Assembly (NCBI GenBank): GCA_963778895.1
Contig: CAVZVZ010000005.1
Location: 1,302,001 to 1,366,000, forward strand
Origin: CAVZVZ01 sp963778895
GTDB taxonomy: Bacteria; Actinomycetota; Acidimicrobiia; Acidimicrobiales; Acidimicrobilacustridaceae
Length of the DNA stretch: 64,000 nucleotides
Direction of reading: 5' to 3'
Of this stretch, positions 1-9,578 are shown piece by piece. The first letter of the stretch is position 1; the number at the start of each line of letters is the position of its first letter. Position numbers and translations under genes: made by a program. The notes under the pieces are model-generated. The model did not search any database and was not told the origin of the DNA. It saw nothing but the letters and a program-made list of their open reading frames with translations.

Positions 1-1759
1 TTCGGCATGATCGGATTGGTCGCGAAGTTCACCAACGACCAGGCGATGAATCGGCTCGAGGCGAATTCGCAACAGCTCCGAGCGGCGGCCACGCAGTCCT
101 CCCGCGTCTACAACATCCTCGACCTCACCGAGCAAGTCGAGGCGCAGCCACCCGCGGACCAGCTCCGGGTACTCGAGACCGAGCTCCGGGCCGAGATCGA
201 CATCCTCGAGGACATCGAGCGCAGCCTCTCGACCGGGACGCGGACTCAGACCCTGCCGGCCGTCGGGCCCAACGCCGACATGGCCGAGCTCTACACCGGT
301 TCCGACACCCGCCTCGACCAGAAGGTCACCGACGTGGCCAACGCCGCGCAGATCGTGGCGGACTTCTCCGCCCCGGGCACCGACGCCGCCACCCGCACGC
401 GACAAGTGAACGTGCTCCGCGAGACCATCCCAGCCACGGCCGACCTGCTCGACAAGTCGGTGCAGCTCTACGCGGACCAAGCGCGCTCCATCATCCACGA
501 CCAACGCACGACCAGTACGGCGCTGCTCATGATCGGGATCGGCTCCATGGTCTTCGTGGTCGGCTTCCTGTTCCGCCCCATGGCCCAGAAGATCCACGAC
601 GAGACGTCGCAGTTGGCCGAAGCCGAGCGCCTTCACCGCGAGAGCAACCAGCGCCAGACGTTCCGCAACGACCTTTCACGCGCCCTGGAAGTCACCGATG
701 ACAAGCAGGAGGTGCTCGCGACGGTCGCGCGCGCCATGGAAGAGGTTCTGCCCGACAACAAGGCCGAGCTGTTGCTCGCCGACTCGAGCCAGGCTCACCT
801 CAGCCGGGCCCAGGGCCATCCGACCCGTGGCGCGCCGCGCTGCCCGGTCGACTCGCCGAAGAGCTGCGCCGCGCTGCGCAGCACGCAGCGCATGGTCTAC
901 GAGAGCAGCCGGATGCTCAACGTGTGCCCGAAGCTCCCGGAGCACGACCACGCACCCTGCTCGGCCGTGTGCGTTCCGGTCACGTTCAACGGGCAGGCGC
1001 TCGGTGTGCTCCATGCGATCGGACCGGACAACCAACCGATGAGCCAGAAGGAGATCGAGCGCCTGAGCGTGCTCGCGACCGAGACCGGAACCCGCCTCGG
1101 TCAGCTGCAGGTCGTCCAGATGACCGAGCTGCAGGCCTCGACCGACGGACTCACCGGCTTGTTGAACCGGCGCAGCCTCGACGGCCGGGCTCGCGCTCTC
1201 ATGGTCGAGGGCCGCCAGTTCAGCATCGCCATGGGCGACCTCGACAACTTCAAGGACCTCAACGACACGTTCGGTCACGAGGCCGGCGACCGTGCCCTGC
1301 GCATCTTCGCTCGCAGCCTGCGCCGTCACCTCCGGCCCGACGACATCGCGGCTCGCTACGGCGGCGAGGAGTTCGTCCTACTCCTGCCGGACACGAGCAT
1401 CACCGATGCTCTCAGCGCGCTTGTACCGGCTGAAGGACAAGCTGGCTGACGACATCGGGCGCACCGGCGGTGCCGACTACACGGTCAGCTGGGGCCTCAC
1501 CGACAGCGCGTCGGGTTCGACGTTCGAAGAGATGCTCGCGGCGGCCGACGCGGCGCTGTACACCGCGAAGCGTTCGGGCAAGGACTGCATCGTCGTCGAC
1601 GGTGAAACGGCTCGGCAATCCGGTGCGCTGCCGGATCGTGTGCCGCCCGAGGCTCGGCGTCAGGAACTCGGTGAGGGCATTCGAGAAGACGAGGAGCTCG
1701 TCGAGCTCGATCTCGGGATGCTCCGCGGCGAGAGCCAGCCGCGCACGCCCTCAACCTGA
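1..1759 (+). CDS. GAF-GGDEF diguanylate cyclase, 5' partial, frameshifted
   Basis: Makes cyclic di-GMP from GTP at the membrane. The reading frame is already open at base 1, so the N-terminus, probably including a first membrane helix, lies outside the window. Visible order: an extracytoplasmic helical region, a membrane helix near bases 510-580, a coiled stretch, a GAF domain (about 660-1110) carrying seven cysteines, and a GGDEF domain with the signature GGEEF near 1363-1377. RPDD lies five residues before GGEEF, so the inhibitory I-site (RxxD) is intact. A single-base frame change near 1415 breaks the frame; the rest of the GGDEF domain continues in another frame to a stop at 1759, so I treat this as one gene with a likely sequence error. 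Its 3' end overlaps the convergent methyltransferase gene by 9 bases. Confidence 0.85.
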
Positions 1760-2902
1760 GCCGACCTGCCATTCGACGACGCGGAACGACCCGAGCCCGT
1801 CCGGATCGGTCAGGGCCTCGGCCTCGTTGATCCGACTTCGCCCCCGGACCGCCTCGAGATCGCCGACGTGAGCGCGCTCGTTCCAGATGCGCCGGCCCTC
1901 GTCGACCAACTCACCCAAGCCGTGGGTCCGTAGGAACTCCGCCTGTGTCTGGTCTCGGTCGGGAGCGCGAACCCGCGCCAGCTGATCGATGCACACGTCG
2001 ACGGTGATGTCCTGTGAGCCGAGCTGGTCGAGCGGCGGGCCGCCCCGCTCGTGTTCGCGGTAGGTCCGCAGCCATTCGGAGCTCGGGATACCGGCCAATG
2101 CCGGCGTGGTCGACGCGTAGTCGATGACCACGACTCTTCCGCGATCGACCTGTGCCAGTGCGTTGCGCAGCCACGTCGTGGCACGCGTCTGGATCGGGAA
2201 CCGCGCTCCGTCGACGGCGGCGGGGACGAGCGCCTCAGCGTCGCGCGCGAGGCGCTCGGGAGCCGGGACCAACTGCTCAACCAGCGCGTGCTGGGCGTCA
2301 TCGAGCGCGACTCGAACCTCGAGCCAGTCGGCACCGGAACGCTCGACGACCGCGAAGGGCAGATTGTCGAGCAGCTCGTTCGCAACCACCACACCGACGA
2401 TCGAGAGCGCGGGCATCGAGTCGAGCGAGACGAACCGCGGCCCGCTCCCCCGCTCGGTCTGCGTCGGTTCGTCGTAGTCGTCCGATCCGTGGTGCGGTCC
2501 GAGTGCGAGCTCAGTAGTCGAGAGCCGCAGGTGATCGCCGTGATGGGCTCGCAACGTGGGCGACTGCTCGACCAGCACGTAGGTCAGTGCGGCCAGACAC
2601 GCCGGTTCGGCCAGGCGCACGCTGTTCGCCAGCGTGCCGGTGCCCGCACCACAGTCGACGACGATGAACGGGTCGGGTTCACCGAGCGCCCGCCACCACT
2701 CGTCGTAGGCGCGGGCGAGAACGGCACCGAACAGCGGACCGACTTCAGGGCTCGTGATGAAGTCGCCACGCCGGCGTCCCGCGGCACCACCCTGGCTGTA
2801 GAAGCCGTGCTCCAAGTCGTACAACGCCAACTCGACCACGTCGTCGAACGGCAAGGGGCCGTGGCGCCGGATGCGAGCGGCGACCGTCTCGCCCGCCCCC
2901 AT
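1751..2902 (-). CDS. midA: MidA/NDUFAF7-family SAM-dependent methyltransferase (COG1565, DUF185)
   Basis: 383-residue class I SAM methyltransferase. The family motif GDFITSPEVGPLFG follows the N-terminus, a SAM-binding glycine loop VDCGAGTGTL is near residue 85, and NELLDNLPF matches the conserved acidic/aromatic motif of the family. The mitochondrial member NDUFAF7 (MidA) dimethylates an arginine of complex I subunit NDUFS2, the NuoD homologue, and is needed for complex I assembly. Here the gene starts 9 bases after the stop of nuoN of the 11-gene nuo operon, on the same strand, so co-transcription is very likely. The link to NuoD methylation is inferred from family and position. The gene has no frameshift. 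Confidence 0.88.
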   Translation of the reverse strand: MGAGETVAARIRRHGPLPFDDVVELALYDLEHGFYSQGGAAGRRRGDFITSPEVGPLFGAVLARAYDEWWRALGEPDPFIVVDCGAGTGTLANSVRLAEPACLAALTYVLVEQSPTLRAHHGDHLRLSTTELALGPHHGSDDYDEPTQTERGSGPRFVSLDSMPALSIVGVVVANELLDNLPFAVVERSGADWLEVRVALDDAQHALVEQLVPAPERLARDAEALVPAAVDGARFPIQTRATTWLRNALAQVDRGRVVVIDYASTTPALAGIPSSEWLRTYREHERGGPPLDQLGSQDITVDVCIDQLARVRAPDRDQTQAEFLRTHGLGELVDEGRRIWNERAHVGDLEAVRGRSRINEAEALTDPDGLGSFRVVEWQVGSG

Positions 2903-2911
2903 GGCCCGGGA

Positions 2912-4444
2912 TCAACCGCCGAGGCCAAGAAGGGTGACGTGCTCGGTGACCCGGGTGACGAGATAGGGGAACACGCCCAGAGCCACCGTGATGACCCCGG
3001 TGATCGCCATGGCCGCGGTCAGCGACACGGGCACGCGGATCGGGGTCACATCGCCATCGACGGGCTCTTCCATGAACATCATGCGGGCGATGCGGGCGTA
3101 GTAGAAGAGCGCGATGACCGAGTTCACGCCGACGATCACCGCGAGCACGTACCCGCCTGTGGTGCCGGCGTTCACCAACGATTGGAAGATCACGAACTTG
3201 GCGAACCAACCGGCCAGTGGCGGGATGCCCGCCAGCGAGAACAAGAAGATCACCATGGTTGCGGCCAAGCCCGGTGCGTACTGGAACAGACCGGCGAACG
3301 AACCGATATCGGCCGACCGGGTCTTGCGGGCCACCGCGATCACCACCGCGAAGACACCCAGGTTCATCGCCGCGTAGATCACGAGGTAGATCAGTATCGA
3401 GCGCAACGCGGTCTCGCCCGCGCCGATGCTGGTACCGGCTACGGCGAGCGGCGCCATCATGTAACCGGCCTGGGCTATGCCCGAGTAAGCGAGCATGCGC
3501 ACGATGTTCGTTTGGCGGAGGGCGATCAGGTTGCCGACGAACATGGACGCGACGGACAGGATGTAGAAGAGCGGCTCCCAGACGTCGCTGCCGTTGGCCC
3601 CGTAGAAGCCCACGTAGATCAGGATCAGCAAGGCGACGAAGCCTGCGGTCTTCGATGCCACCGCGAGGAACGAGGTGACCGGCGTCGGCGCGCCCTCGTA
3701 CGTGTCGGGCGCCCACGTGTGGAACGGCACGGCCGAGATCTTGAAGGCGAAGCCGATGATGACGAACACGATGCCGAGCGTCACGAACGGCCGGGGTTCC
3801 GGCATCGCGACGATGACCGCGCGAATGTCGACGAGCTTCGTGCTACCGGCGAACCCGTAGAGCAACGACATCCCGTAGAGCATGATCGCCGAGGCGAACA
3901 CACCCATGAGGTAGTACTTCAAGCCGGCTTCGTTGCTCCTGAGGTCGCGCTTGCGCCACGCGGCCAGCATGTAGGCCGGGATCGAGAGCAACTCGAGAGC
4001 CACGAAGATCGTCACCAGGTCTCGCGCCGAGGCCATCACCATCATGCCGAGGACCGAACACAGGATCAGCTGGTAGTACTCGCCCTCCCAATAGTCGCCT
4101 TCGGCGATGTAGTTCGTCGAGAGCAGTACCACCACGTAACCGGCAATCAGGAACAAGGCTTTGAGCACGAGGGCGAACTCGTCGACCACGTAGGCGCCGC
4201 CGAAGAGACTTCGGGTTGCGCCGTCGTACGCCAAGGTGACCACGGGGATCATGGCCACCAGAAGCCCGATCCCGGCGATCGACGACTGGGCCCACTTGTT
4301 CGTCTCGCTCGTGAACAGGTCGAGCAGGATCAGCACGGCGATCGTCCCCACGACGACGATCTCGGGCGCGAAGGCGTGCCAGTCGAAGGTGGGTTGTTGC
4401 CAACCCACACTCTCCTGCGCCAGCGTCGTCAGGTGCGAGAGCAT
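2912..4444 (-). CDS. nuoN: NADH-quinone oxidoreductase subunit N (operon 1, 11-subunit type)
   Basis: 510 residues, about 14 membrane helices, one of three antiporter-like proton-pumping subunits of complex I. The characteristic segment with AVPFHTWAPDTYEGAPTP and the lysine-bearing helix following it are present, as is the ELLSIPAYML glutamate helix. It is the last nuo gene of the operon lacking nuoEFG, 7 bases after nuoM and 9 bases before the MidA-like gene. Length and motifs are those of normal NuoN and no break is seen. Confidence 0.95.
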   Translation of the reverse strand: MLSHLTTLAQESVGWQQPTFDWHAFAPEIVVVGTIAVLILLDLFTSETNKWAQSSIAGIGLLVAMIPVVTLAYDGATRSLFGGAYVVDEFALVLKALFLIAGYVVVLLSTNYIAEGDYWEGEYYQLILCSVLGMMVMASARDLVTIFVALELLSIPAYMLAAWRKRDLRSNEAGLKYYLMGVFASAIMLYGMSLLYGFAGSTKLVDIRAVIVAMPEPRPFVTLGIVFVIIGFAFKISAVPFHTWAPDTYEGAPTPVTSFLAVASKTAGFVALLILIYVGFYGANGSDVWEPLFYILSVASMFVGNLIALRQTNIVRMLAYSGIAQAGYMMAPLAVAGTSIGAGETALRSILIYLVIYAAMNLGVFAVVIAVARKTRSADIGSFAGLFQYAPGLAATMVIFLFSLAGIPPLAGWFAKFVIFQSLVNAGTTGGYVLAVIVGVNSVIALFYYARIARMMFMEEPVDGDVTPIRVPVSLTAAMAITGVITVALGVFPYLVTRVTEHVTLLGLGG

Positions 4445-4451
4445 CGAGGTG

Positions 4452-6023
4452 TCAGGCCCCTTCGCCTTGCATACGCAACTCCATGGCGGTCACGTCCCGC
4501 GTGACGGGTGGGTCGGTCACGTGGAAGATCAAGTTCGGGAACACCCCGAGTACGACGATGAGCACGAGCATCGGCGCCCACGCCAACCATTCCGTGGGCT
4601 GCACGTCGCGGATGTGTGGATCGTCAGCGAACTCCTCGGTCGGCCGGCCGAACGCGACGCGACTGAAGAGCCACAGCAGGTAGCCGGCGGCGAACACGGT
4701 GCCGATGGCGGCGACCACCATGTACACCCGGAAGAGGCCTTCGTTCAGATCGCCACCGGGGCTGTAGGCCGCAAGGATCGCCGGGAACTCGCCCCAGAAC
4801 CCGGCGAGGCCCGGGAGTCCCAGCGATGCCATGGCGGTGAAGCCGAGAATCCACCCCATGTGCGGCGCCTGCTTCAGCATGCCGCCGAGCCGCGCGATGT
4901 CGAGGGTGTGGTAGCGGTCCTTGGCCGAACCGGCCACGAAGAAGAGCATGCCGGTGATCAGACCGTGGGCGACCATGCCGAAGATGGCAGCGTTGATACC
5001 GAACGAAGTAAGCGTCGCGATACCCAGCATCACGAAACCCATGTGCGCCACCGACGAGAACGCGATCAGTCTCTTCATGTCGGTCTGCGCCAGACAACAG
5101 AGCGCGCCGTAGATGATGCCGATCACAGCCAGGAGCGCGATGAACGGCGCCCACTTCTCCGCCGCGTTCGGCAGGATCGGCAGCGCGATACGGATGAACC
5201 CGTAGGTGCCGAGCTTCAGGAGCACGGCGGCCAGGATGACCGAGCCCACCGTGGGCGCCTGGGTGTGCGCATCCGGGAGCCACGTGTGGAACGGGAAGAT
5301 CGGCACCTTGATGCCGAATCCGATGAACATGCCGCCGAAGATCCAGAGCGCGGCAGTCGACGAGATGCCGGCGGCCGCGAAGGGCAGCGCGCGCATGTCG
5401 AAGGTGTTGACCAACTGGCCGTCGACTGGGACCTTGGCCGACAACAGGGACAGCGCGATGAAGCTGACGATCATCAACGCTGATCCGAACAACGTGTAGA
5501 GGAAGAACTTGATCGCCGCGTACTGGCGCTGCTCGCCGCCCCAGACGCCGATCATGAAGTACATCGGCAGGAGGACGATCTCGAAGAACACGAAGAACAG
5601 GATCAGGTCCTGCGCCAAGAAGGTGCCGACCATGCCGGTCTCGAGGATGAGCAACAGGATGAAGAACGCCTTGAAGTTGCCCGGTTCGGGCAGGTGGTTC
5701 CACGAGTAGATGATGCACAGCGGGACGACGAGCACCGTGAGCATCAACAGCGGGAGCGAGATACCGTCCAGCCCCACGATGTAACGGCTGTTGATCAACG
5801 GGATCCACTGTTTGTCGACGAGGTACTGCAACTTGCCCGACTGGTCGTAGTTGAAGTTGGTCATCAGCAGGATGCCCATCACGAAGACGGCGCCGCTCGT
5901 GAGGAGGGCGATCCACTTGTGGGCGGACTCTTCCTTCCGGGGGATCACGAGCATGACGACCGCGCCCGCCACCGGCAAGAAGATCGCCAGGCTGAGCCCC
6001 CAGTGATTTAGGAATTCCTTCAT
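4452..6023 (-). CDS. nuoM: NADH-quinone oxidoreductase subunit M (operon 1)
   Basis: 523 residues, antiporter-like proton-pumping subunit of complex I. Diagnostic segments include KVPIFPFHTWLPDAHTQAPT and SSVAHMGFVMLG. The open frame runs further upstream, but the region before 6023 is an out-of-frame reading of nuoL; the ATG at 6023 gives a protein that starts like other NuoM (MKEFLNHWGLSLAIFLP). It lies between nuoL and nuoN, 25 bases after nuoL. Only one nuoM is present in this operon, so it is not the two-nuoM (2M) form of complex I. Confidence 0.94.
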   Translation of the reverse strand: MKEFLNHWGLSLAIFLPVAGAVVMLVIPRKEESAHKWIALLTSGAVFVMGILLMTNFNYDQSGKLQYLVDKQWIPLINSRYIVGLDGISLPLLMLTVLVVPLCIIYSWNHLPEPGNFKAFFILLLILETGMVGTFLAQDLILFFVFFEIVLLPMYFMIGVWGGEQRQYAAIKFFLYTLFGSALMIVSFIALSLLSAKVPVDGQLVNTFDMRALPFAAAGISSTAALWIFGGMFIGFGIKVPIFPFHTWLPDAHTQAPTVGSVILAAVLLKLGTYGFIRIALPILPNAAEKWAPFIALLAVIGIIYGALCCLAQTDMKRLIAFSSVAHMGFVMLGIATLTSFGINAAIFGMVAHGLITGMLFFVAGSAKDRYHTLDIARLGGMLKQAPHMGWILGFTAMASLGLPGLAGFWGEFPAILAAYSPGGDLNEGLFRVYMVVAAIGTVFAAGYLLWLFSRVAFGRPTEEFADDPHIRDVQPTEWLAWAPMLVLIVVLGVFPNLIFHVTDPPVTRDVTAMELRMQGEGA

Positions 6024-6048
6024 GGTCAGCTCTCTCGCACCTTGACTG

Positions 6049-8244
6049 CTAGACGATGAACACGAACACGCCGGCGAGGATCGCCGCCGCCGCGAACAGG
6101 ATCGCGGCGTACTGCTGCACCTTGCCGGTCTGGATGTGGCGAAGTATCTGACCGCCCTCCTCGGAGGCCAAGCCCGAGCCGACGACGATGCCGTCGACGA
6201 CACGCTGATCGACATCTCGGTAGACGACGCCGGCCACGGCGCGGGATGCCACGCCGACCGAGTTGACGACCGCGTCGATGACGTTCTGGTTGATCCAGTT
6301 CGACACCCGCGCAATCGGGCCCTTGACCGCACCGACGATGTAGTTGGTGTACAGCACGTCGAGCCCGTACTTGTTCTCGAGCGCGTAGTACCCGAACGCG
6401 AACGGTTGATGCTTGCTCAAACCCCTGAGCGGGCTTCGCTCACGGTTGTAGTACTGCAGCGCCAACAGGATTCCGAGACCGGCGGCCAGCGTCGACAATC
6501 CAGCCAGCGCCCAGTTGAAGGAGGGATGGTCGATCTCGGGGAACAGGAAGGTCGGCTCGACGAAGTGCTCGAACCGCGTGGCGTACTCGGCGACTCCGTC
6601 GATCTGGAACGTCCGCGGGATGTTGAGGAAGCCGAGGACGATCGCTCCGAAACTCAGGATCCAGAGCGGCCACGTCATGATGCGAGGCGACTCGTGTGGA
6701 GTGCCCTCACCGCGGTACTCGCCGTAGAAGGTCTTGTAGATCGCTCTGGTCATGTACGCCGCGGTCATGCCGGCGCCGATGAGACCGATCACCATGAACG
6801 CCTTGTAGTCACCACCGTGTGACTGACTCAGGCCGGCACCAGCCAGGATCTCGTCCTTCGACCAGAACCCGGCGAGCGGGAACACCCCCATCAACGCGAG
6901 CGTGCAGATCATGAACGTCCAGAACGTGGACGGCATGTATTTCTTGAGCCCGCCCATCTTCCGCATGTCGAACGTGTGGTGCGCGGCGTGGCTGACCGAG
7001 CCGGCGCCGAGGAACAAACCCGCCTTGAAGAAGGCGTGGGTGAAGAGGTGGAACACGCCGGCGGTCCACGCGCCGACACCGAGCGCCATGACCATGTAGC
7101 CGAGCTGACTGATGGTCGAGTACGCGAGCACCTTCTTGATGTCCTGCTGGACGAAGGCCAGCCCGGCCCCGACGAGCACCGTTATGCCGCCGATGAGGGC
7201 CACGTAGTTGATGTGGTTGTTGCCGATGTTCAGGCCTTCGTAGAACACCGAGTACATGCGCGCGATCAGGTACACGCCGGCGACGACCATGGTGGCGGCG
7301 TGGATCAGGGCCGACACCGGCGTGGGGCCGGCCATGGCGTCGGGGAGCCAAGTGTGCAATGGGAACTGACCGGACTTCGAGGTGACGCCCGCGAACAGCA
7401 ACAACGCACCCACGAGCAACAACGTCTGATTGGCCCCCGGGGTCAACGCGTAACCGTTGATGTCGAGAACGTTGAAGGTCTGGCCCGCGGCGAAGAACAA
7501 CACGATCACGCCGAGCAGAAGGCCGACGTCACCCACGCGGTTGGTCCAGAACGCCTTGAGCGCGGCATCGGTGTTGGGCTTCTCCTCCCACCAATGGCCG
7601 ATCAACACGAACGAACACACGCCGACGAGCTCCCAACCGACGAGCATCTGCAGCGTCGTGGCGCCCATGACGTAGAAGAGCATCGCTCCCGTGAACATGC
7701 TCAGGAAGGCGTAGTAGTGCGTGAAACGGACGTCGCCCTTCAGGTACTCCTTCGAGTAGATGTGCACGAGCAGCGAGATGATCGAGACGGTCACGAGCAT
7801 CATGGCGGTGAGGCCATCGACGAGGGTGCCGACCTTGATGTCGAGCGTCACGCCGTCGTTGTTCGACCACTTGAACCAGGTGGTGGTCTCTACGACGGGG
7901 GGCACGACCTCGTGCGGCTCCGCGGCCGCAGTCTCGGTCGTGGTGGCCGGTTCCGCGTGGTCTCCTCCAGACGAGCTCGCAGCAGGTGATTCGCTGCTGG
8001 TGGATGCGGGCGCGGCCGCGGCTTCAGTGTCCACCACCGCCGGCGGGTGGTTGGTGCGCTGGATCCACTGCACCGCAACCCCGAAGGAGAGCACCAGGCA
8101 CACCGACACTGCGAAGATGCCGATGCCCGAGGTGATCCGCTCGGAGAACCGCTTGCCGAAGAACAGGATCGTCACGAACGACCCCACCATGACGGCGGGG
8201 ATGATCCAGGCGTGCTCCAAGAACCAGCCGGCGTGCGATTGCAT
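6049..8244 (-). CDS. nuoL: NADH-quinone oxidoreductase subunit L (operon 1)
   Basis: 731 residues, the distal antiporter-like subunit with the long lateral amphipathic helix at its C-terminus. Typical motifs QFPLHTWLPDAMAGPTPVSA and YSTISQLGYM are present. It is longer than usual because of a low-complexity insertion rich in Ala, Ser, Thr and Glu between the second and third membrane helices (about residues 70-120; bases near 7890-8040), predicted to sit on the outer face. Codon use there is biased but the frame is continuous. It starts 11 bases after nuoK. Confidence 0.95.
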   Translation of the reverse strand: MQSHAGWFLEHAWIIPAVMVGSFVTILFFGKRFSERITSGIGIFAVSVCLVLSFGVAVQWIQRTNHPPAVVDTEAAAAPASTSSESPAASSSGGDHAEPATTTETAAAEPHEVVPPVVETTTWFKWSNNDGVTLDIKVGTLVDGLTAMMLVTVSIISLLVHIYSKEYLKGDVRFTHYYAFLSMFTGAMLFYVMGATTLQMLVGWELVGVCSFVLIGHWWEEKPNTDAALKAFWTNRVGDVGLLLGVIVLFFAAGQTFNVLDINGYALTPGANQTLLLVGALLLFAGVTSKSGQFPLHTWLPDAMAGPTPVSALIHAATMVVAGVYLIARMYSVFYEGLNIGNNHINYVALIGGITVLVGAGLAFVQQDIKKVLAYSTISQLGYMVMALGVGAWTAGVFHLFTHAFFKAGLFLGAGSVSHAAHHTFDMRKMGGLKKYMPSTFWTFMICTLALMGVFPLAGFWSKDEILAGAGLSQSHGGDYKAFMVIGLIGAGMTAAYMTRAIYKTFYGEYRGEGTPHESPRIMTWPLWILSFGAIVLGFLNIPRTFQIDGVAEYATRFEHFVEPTFLFPEIDHPSFNWALAGLSTLAAGLGILLALQYYNRERSPLRGLSKHQPFAFGYYALENKYGLDVLYTNYIVGAVKGPIARVSNWINQNVIDAVVNSVGVASRAVAGVVYRDVDQRVVDGIVVGSGLASEEGGQILRHIQTGKVQQYAAILFAAAAILAGVFVFIV

Positions 8245-8255
8245 CAGTGCGCCCG

Positions 8256-8555
8256 TCAGCCCTTCATCAGATCGACGTCGTCGATGTCGATGCTGCGCTT
8301 GTTGCGGTACAGCATCATCACGATGGCCAGACCCACGCCGACCTCAGCGGCCGCGATGGCGATGATGAACAGGGCGAACACCTGCCCGGAGACGTCCTTG
8401 TGGAACTGCCCGAAGGCGATGAGGTTGATGTTCACCGAGTTCAGGATCAACTCGATCGACATCAGGACCATCACGCCGTTGCGGCGCGCGAGCACGCCGT
8501 AGACGCCGATGCAGAACAGGATCGCCCCGAGGAAGAGGAACTGGTTGACGAACAT
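8256..8555 (-). CDS. nuoK: NADH-quinone oxidoreductase subunit K (operon 1)
   Basis: 99 residues with three membrane helices, the normal size of NuoK. The conserved helix with SIELILNSVNINLIAF carries the glutamate essential for proton pumping, and a second acidic residue sits in the AAAEVGVGLAI helix. The ATG overlaps the nuoJ stop by one base (TGATG), indicating translational coupling. Confidence 0.95.
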   Translation of the reverse strand: MFVNQFLFLGAILFCIGVYGVLARRNGVMVLMSIELILNSVNINLIAFGQFHKDVSGQVFALFIIAIAAAEVGVGLAIVMMLYRNKRSIDIDDVDLMKG

Positions 8556-9070
8556 CAGTCGCGCCTCGCCAAGACGATGGCCCCGATCAGGGCGCCGAGC
8601 AGCAGCACGGATACGACCTCGAAGGGCACCAGGTAGGTCGAGAAGATGGAGTCGCTGACCTCGGAGGTGCGCTGCACCGCGAAGTCGCCGAACTCGGTGC
8701 CGTGGAAGCCGTCCCACAGTGCGTAACCGAGCACCACGGCGAGGACCGCACCGATGACGCCCGCCACGATCTTGGCCTGTGGGCCGTTGTCGAGCTCGGT
8801 CGAGCGACCCATCGGTGCACGGGTGAGCATGATGCCGAACAAGAAGAGGACCACGATGGCGCCGATGTAGACGAGTACCTGCGTGATGGCGATGAACTCC
8901 GCGGCCAGCAGGATGAACATGCCGGCCATCCCGGAGAAGACGATGACGAGCCACAGCGCGGCGTGGACCATGTTCTTGACGGTCACGACTTTGATCGCGC
9001 CGAACACCATCACGGCCGCGAGCACGTAGAACGCGATGTTCTCAGCTACGAGTAGATCGGCGGCAAACAT
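8555..9070 (-). CDS. nuoJ: NADH-quinone oxidoreductase subunit J (operon 1)
   Basis: 171 residues, five predicted membrane helices, membrane-arm subunit of complex I. The YIGAIVVLFLFGIMLT segment contains the pi-bulge region typical of NuoJ. The ATG at 9070 gives a normal-length protein; the longer upstream frame is a shadow of nuoI. It follows nuoI by 4 bases. Confidence 0.93.
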   Translation of the reverse strand: MFAADLLVAENIAFYVLAAVMVFGAIKVVTVKNMVHAALWLVIVFSGMAGMFILLAAEFIAITQVLVYIGAIVVLFLFGIMLTRAPMGRSTELDNGPQAKIVAGVIGAVLAVVLGYALWDGFHGTEFGDFAVQRTSEVSDSIFSTYLVPFEVVSVLLLGALIGAIVLARRD

Positions 9071-9074
9071 CGCG

Positions 9075-9578
9075 TCAGACCTTCGGCACTTTCTTGACCT
9101 TTTGCTCCGAGCCGCTCTCGTAGGGCTCGAAGTCGGGAACGGTCTGCATCCACTGACCAAGCCGTTCCTTGTCGTGCAGCAGGTCGGCGATCCGCACCTC
9201 GGAGAACTCGTACTCGGGGCTCCAGAACAGTGCTTCGAACGGGCAGACCTCGACGCAGATGCCGCAGTACATGCAAAGCGAGAAGTCGATGTCGAATCGA
9301 TCCAGTGCGTTCTTCTGACGGGGCTTACCGCCCTCGCGTCGAGGTGGCGCGAGGTACTTGTGACCCTCGATGTAGATGCACCAATCGGGGCACTCACGGG
9401 CACAGAGCATGCACGCCGTGCAGTTCTCCTCGTGGAGCGCGATCACACCACGCGCCCGCGGCGTGGGCGACTCCTTCTCGTGCGGGTACTGGGTGGTGAC
9501 AGGCCCGTCCTTGAGCGTCTTCACCATCTCCCCGAACGTCACGCCGAGGCCTTTGATCATGCCGGGGAGCTTGGGCAT
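9075..9578 (-). CDS. nuoI: NADH-quinone oxidoreductase subunit I, 2x[4Fe-4S] (operon 1)
   Basis: 167 residues. Two cysteine motifs, CTACMLCARECP and CMYCGICVEVCP, bind the N6a and N6b clusters that pass electrons to N2 in NuoB. The ATG at 9578 overlaps the nuoH stop by one base. In this operon NuoI is the outermost iron-sulfur subunit because nuoE, nuoF and nuoG are absent, so it is the likely docking point for an external donor such as ferredoxin; that role is inference from other 11-subunit complexes. Confidence 0.95.
   Translation of the reverse strand: MPKLPGMIKGLGVTFGEMVKTLKDGPVTTQYPHEKESPTPRARGVIALHEENCTACMLCARECPDWCIYIEGHKYLAPPRREGGKPRQKNALDRFDIDFSLCMYCGICVEVCPFEALFWSPEYEFSEVRIADLLHDKERLGQWMQTVPDFEPYESGSEQKVKKVPKV

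Noticed and set aside
2051..4504. Very long plus-strand reading frame opposite nuoN and midA
   Set aside because: It is antisense to two well-recognised genes and rich in Arg, His, Gln and Asp, as expected from the complement of membrane-protein codons in high-GC DNA. Similar shadows opposite the other nuo genes were dropped.
2912..8244. Two-nuoM (2M) type complex I or Mrp antiporter/hydrogenase-related complex
   Set aside because: Each operon has exactly one L, one M and one N by motif and order, and NuoD/NuoB lack hydrogenase nickel-site cysteines.
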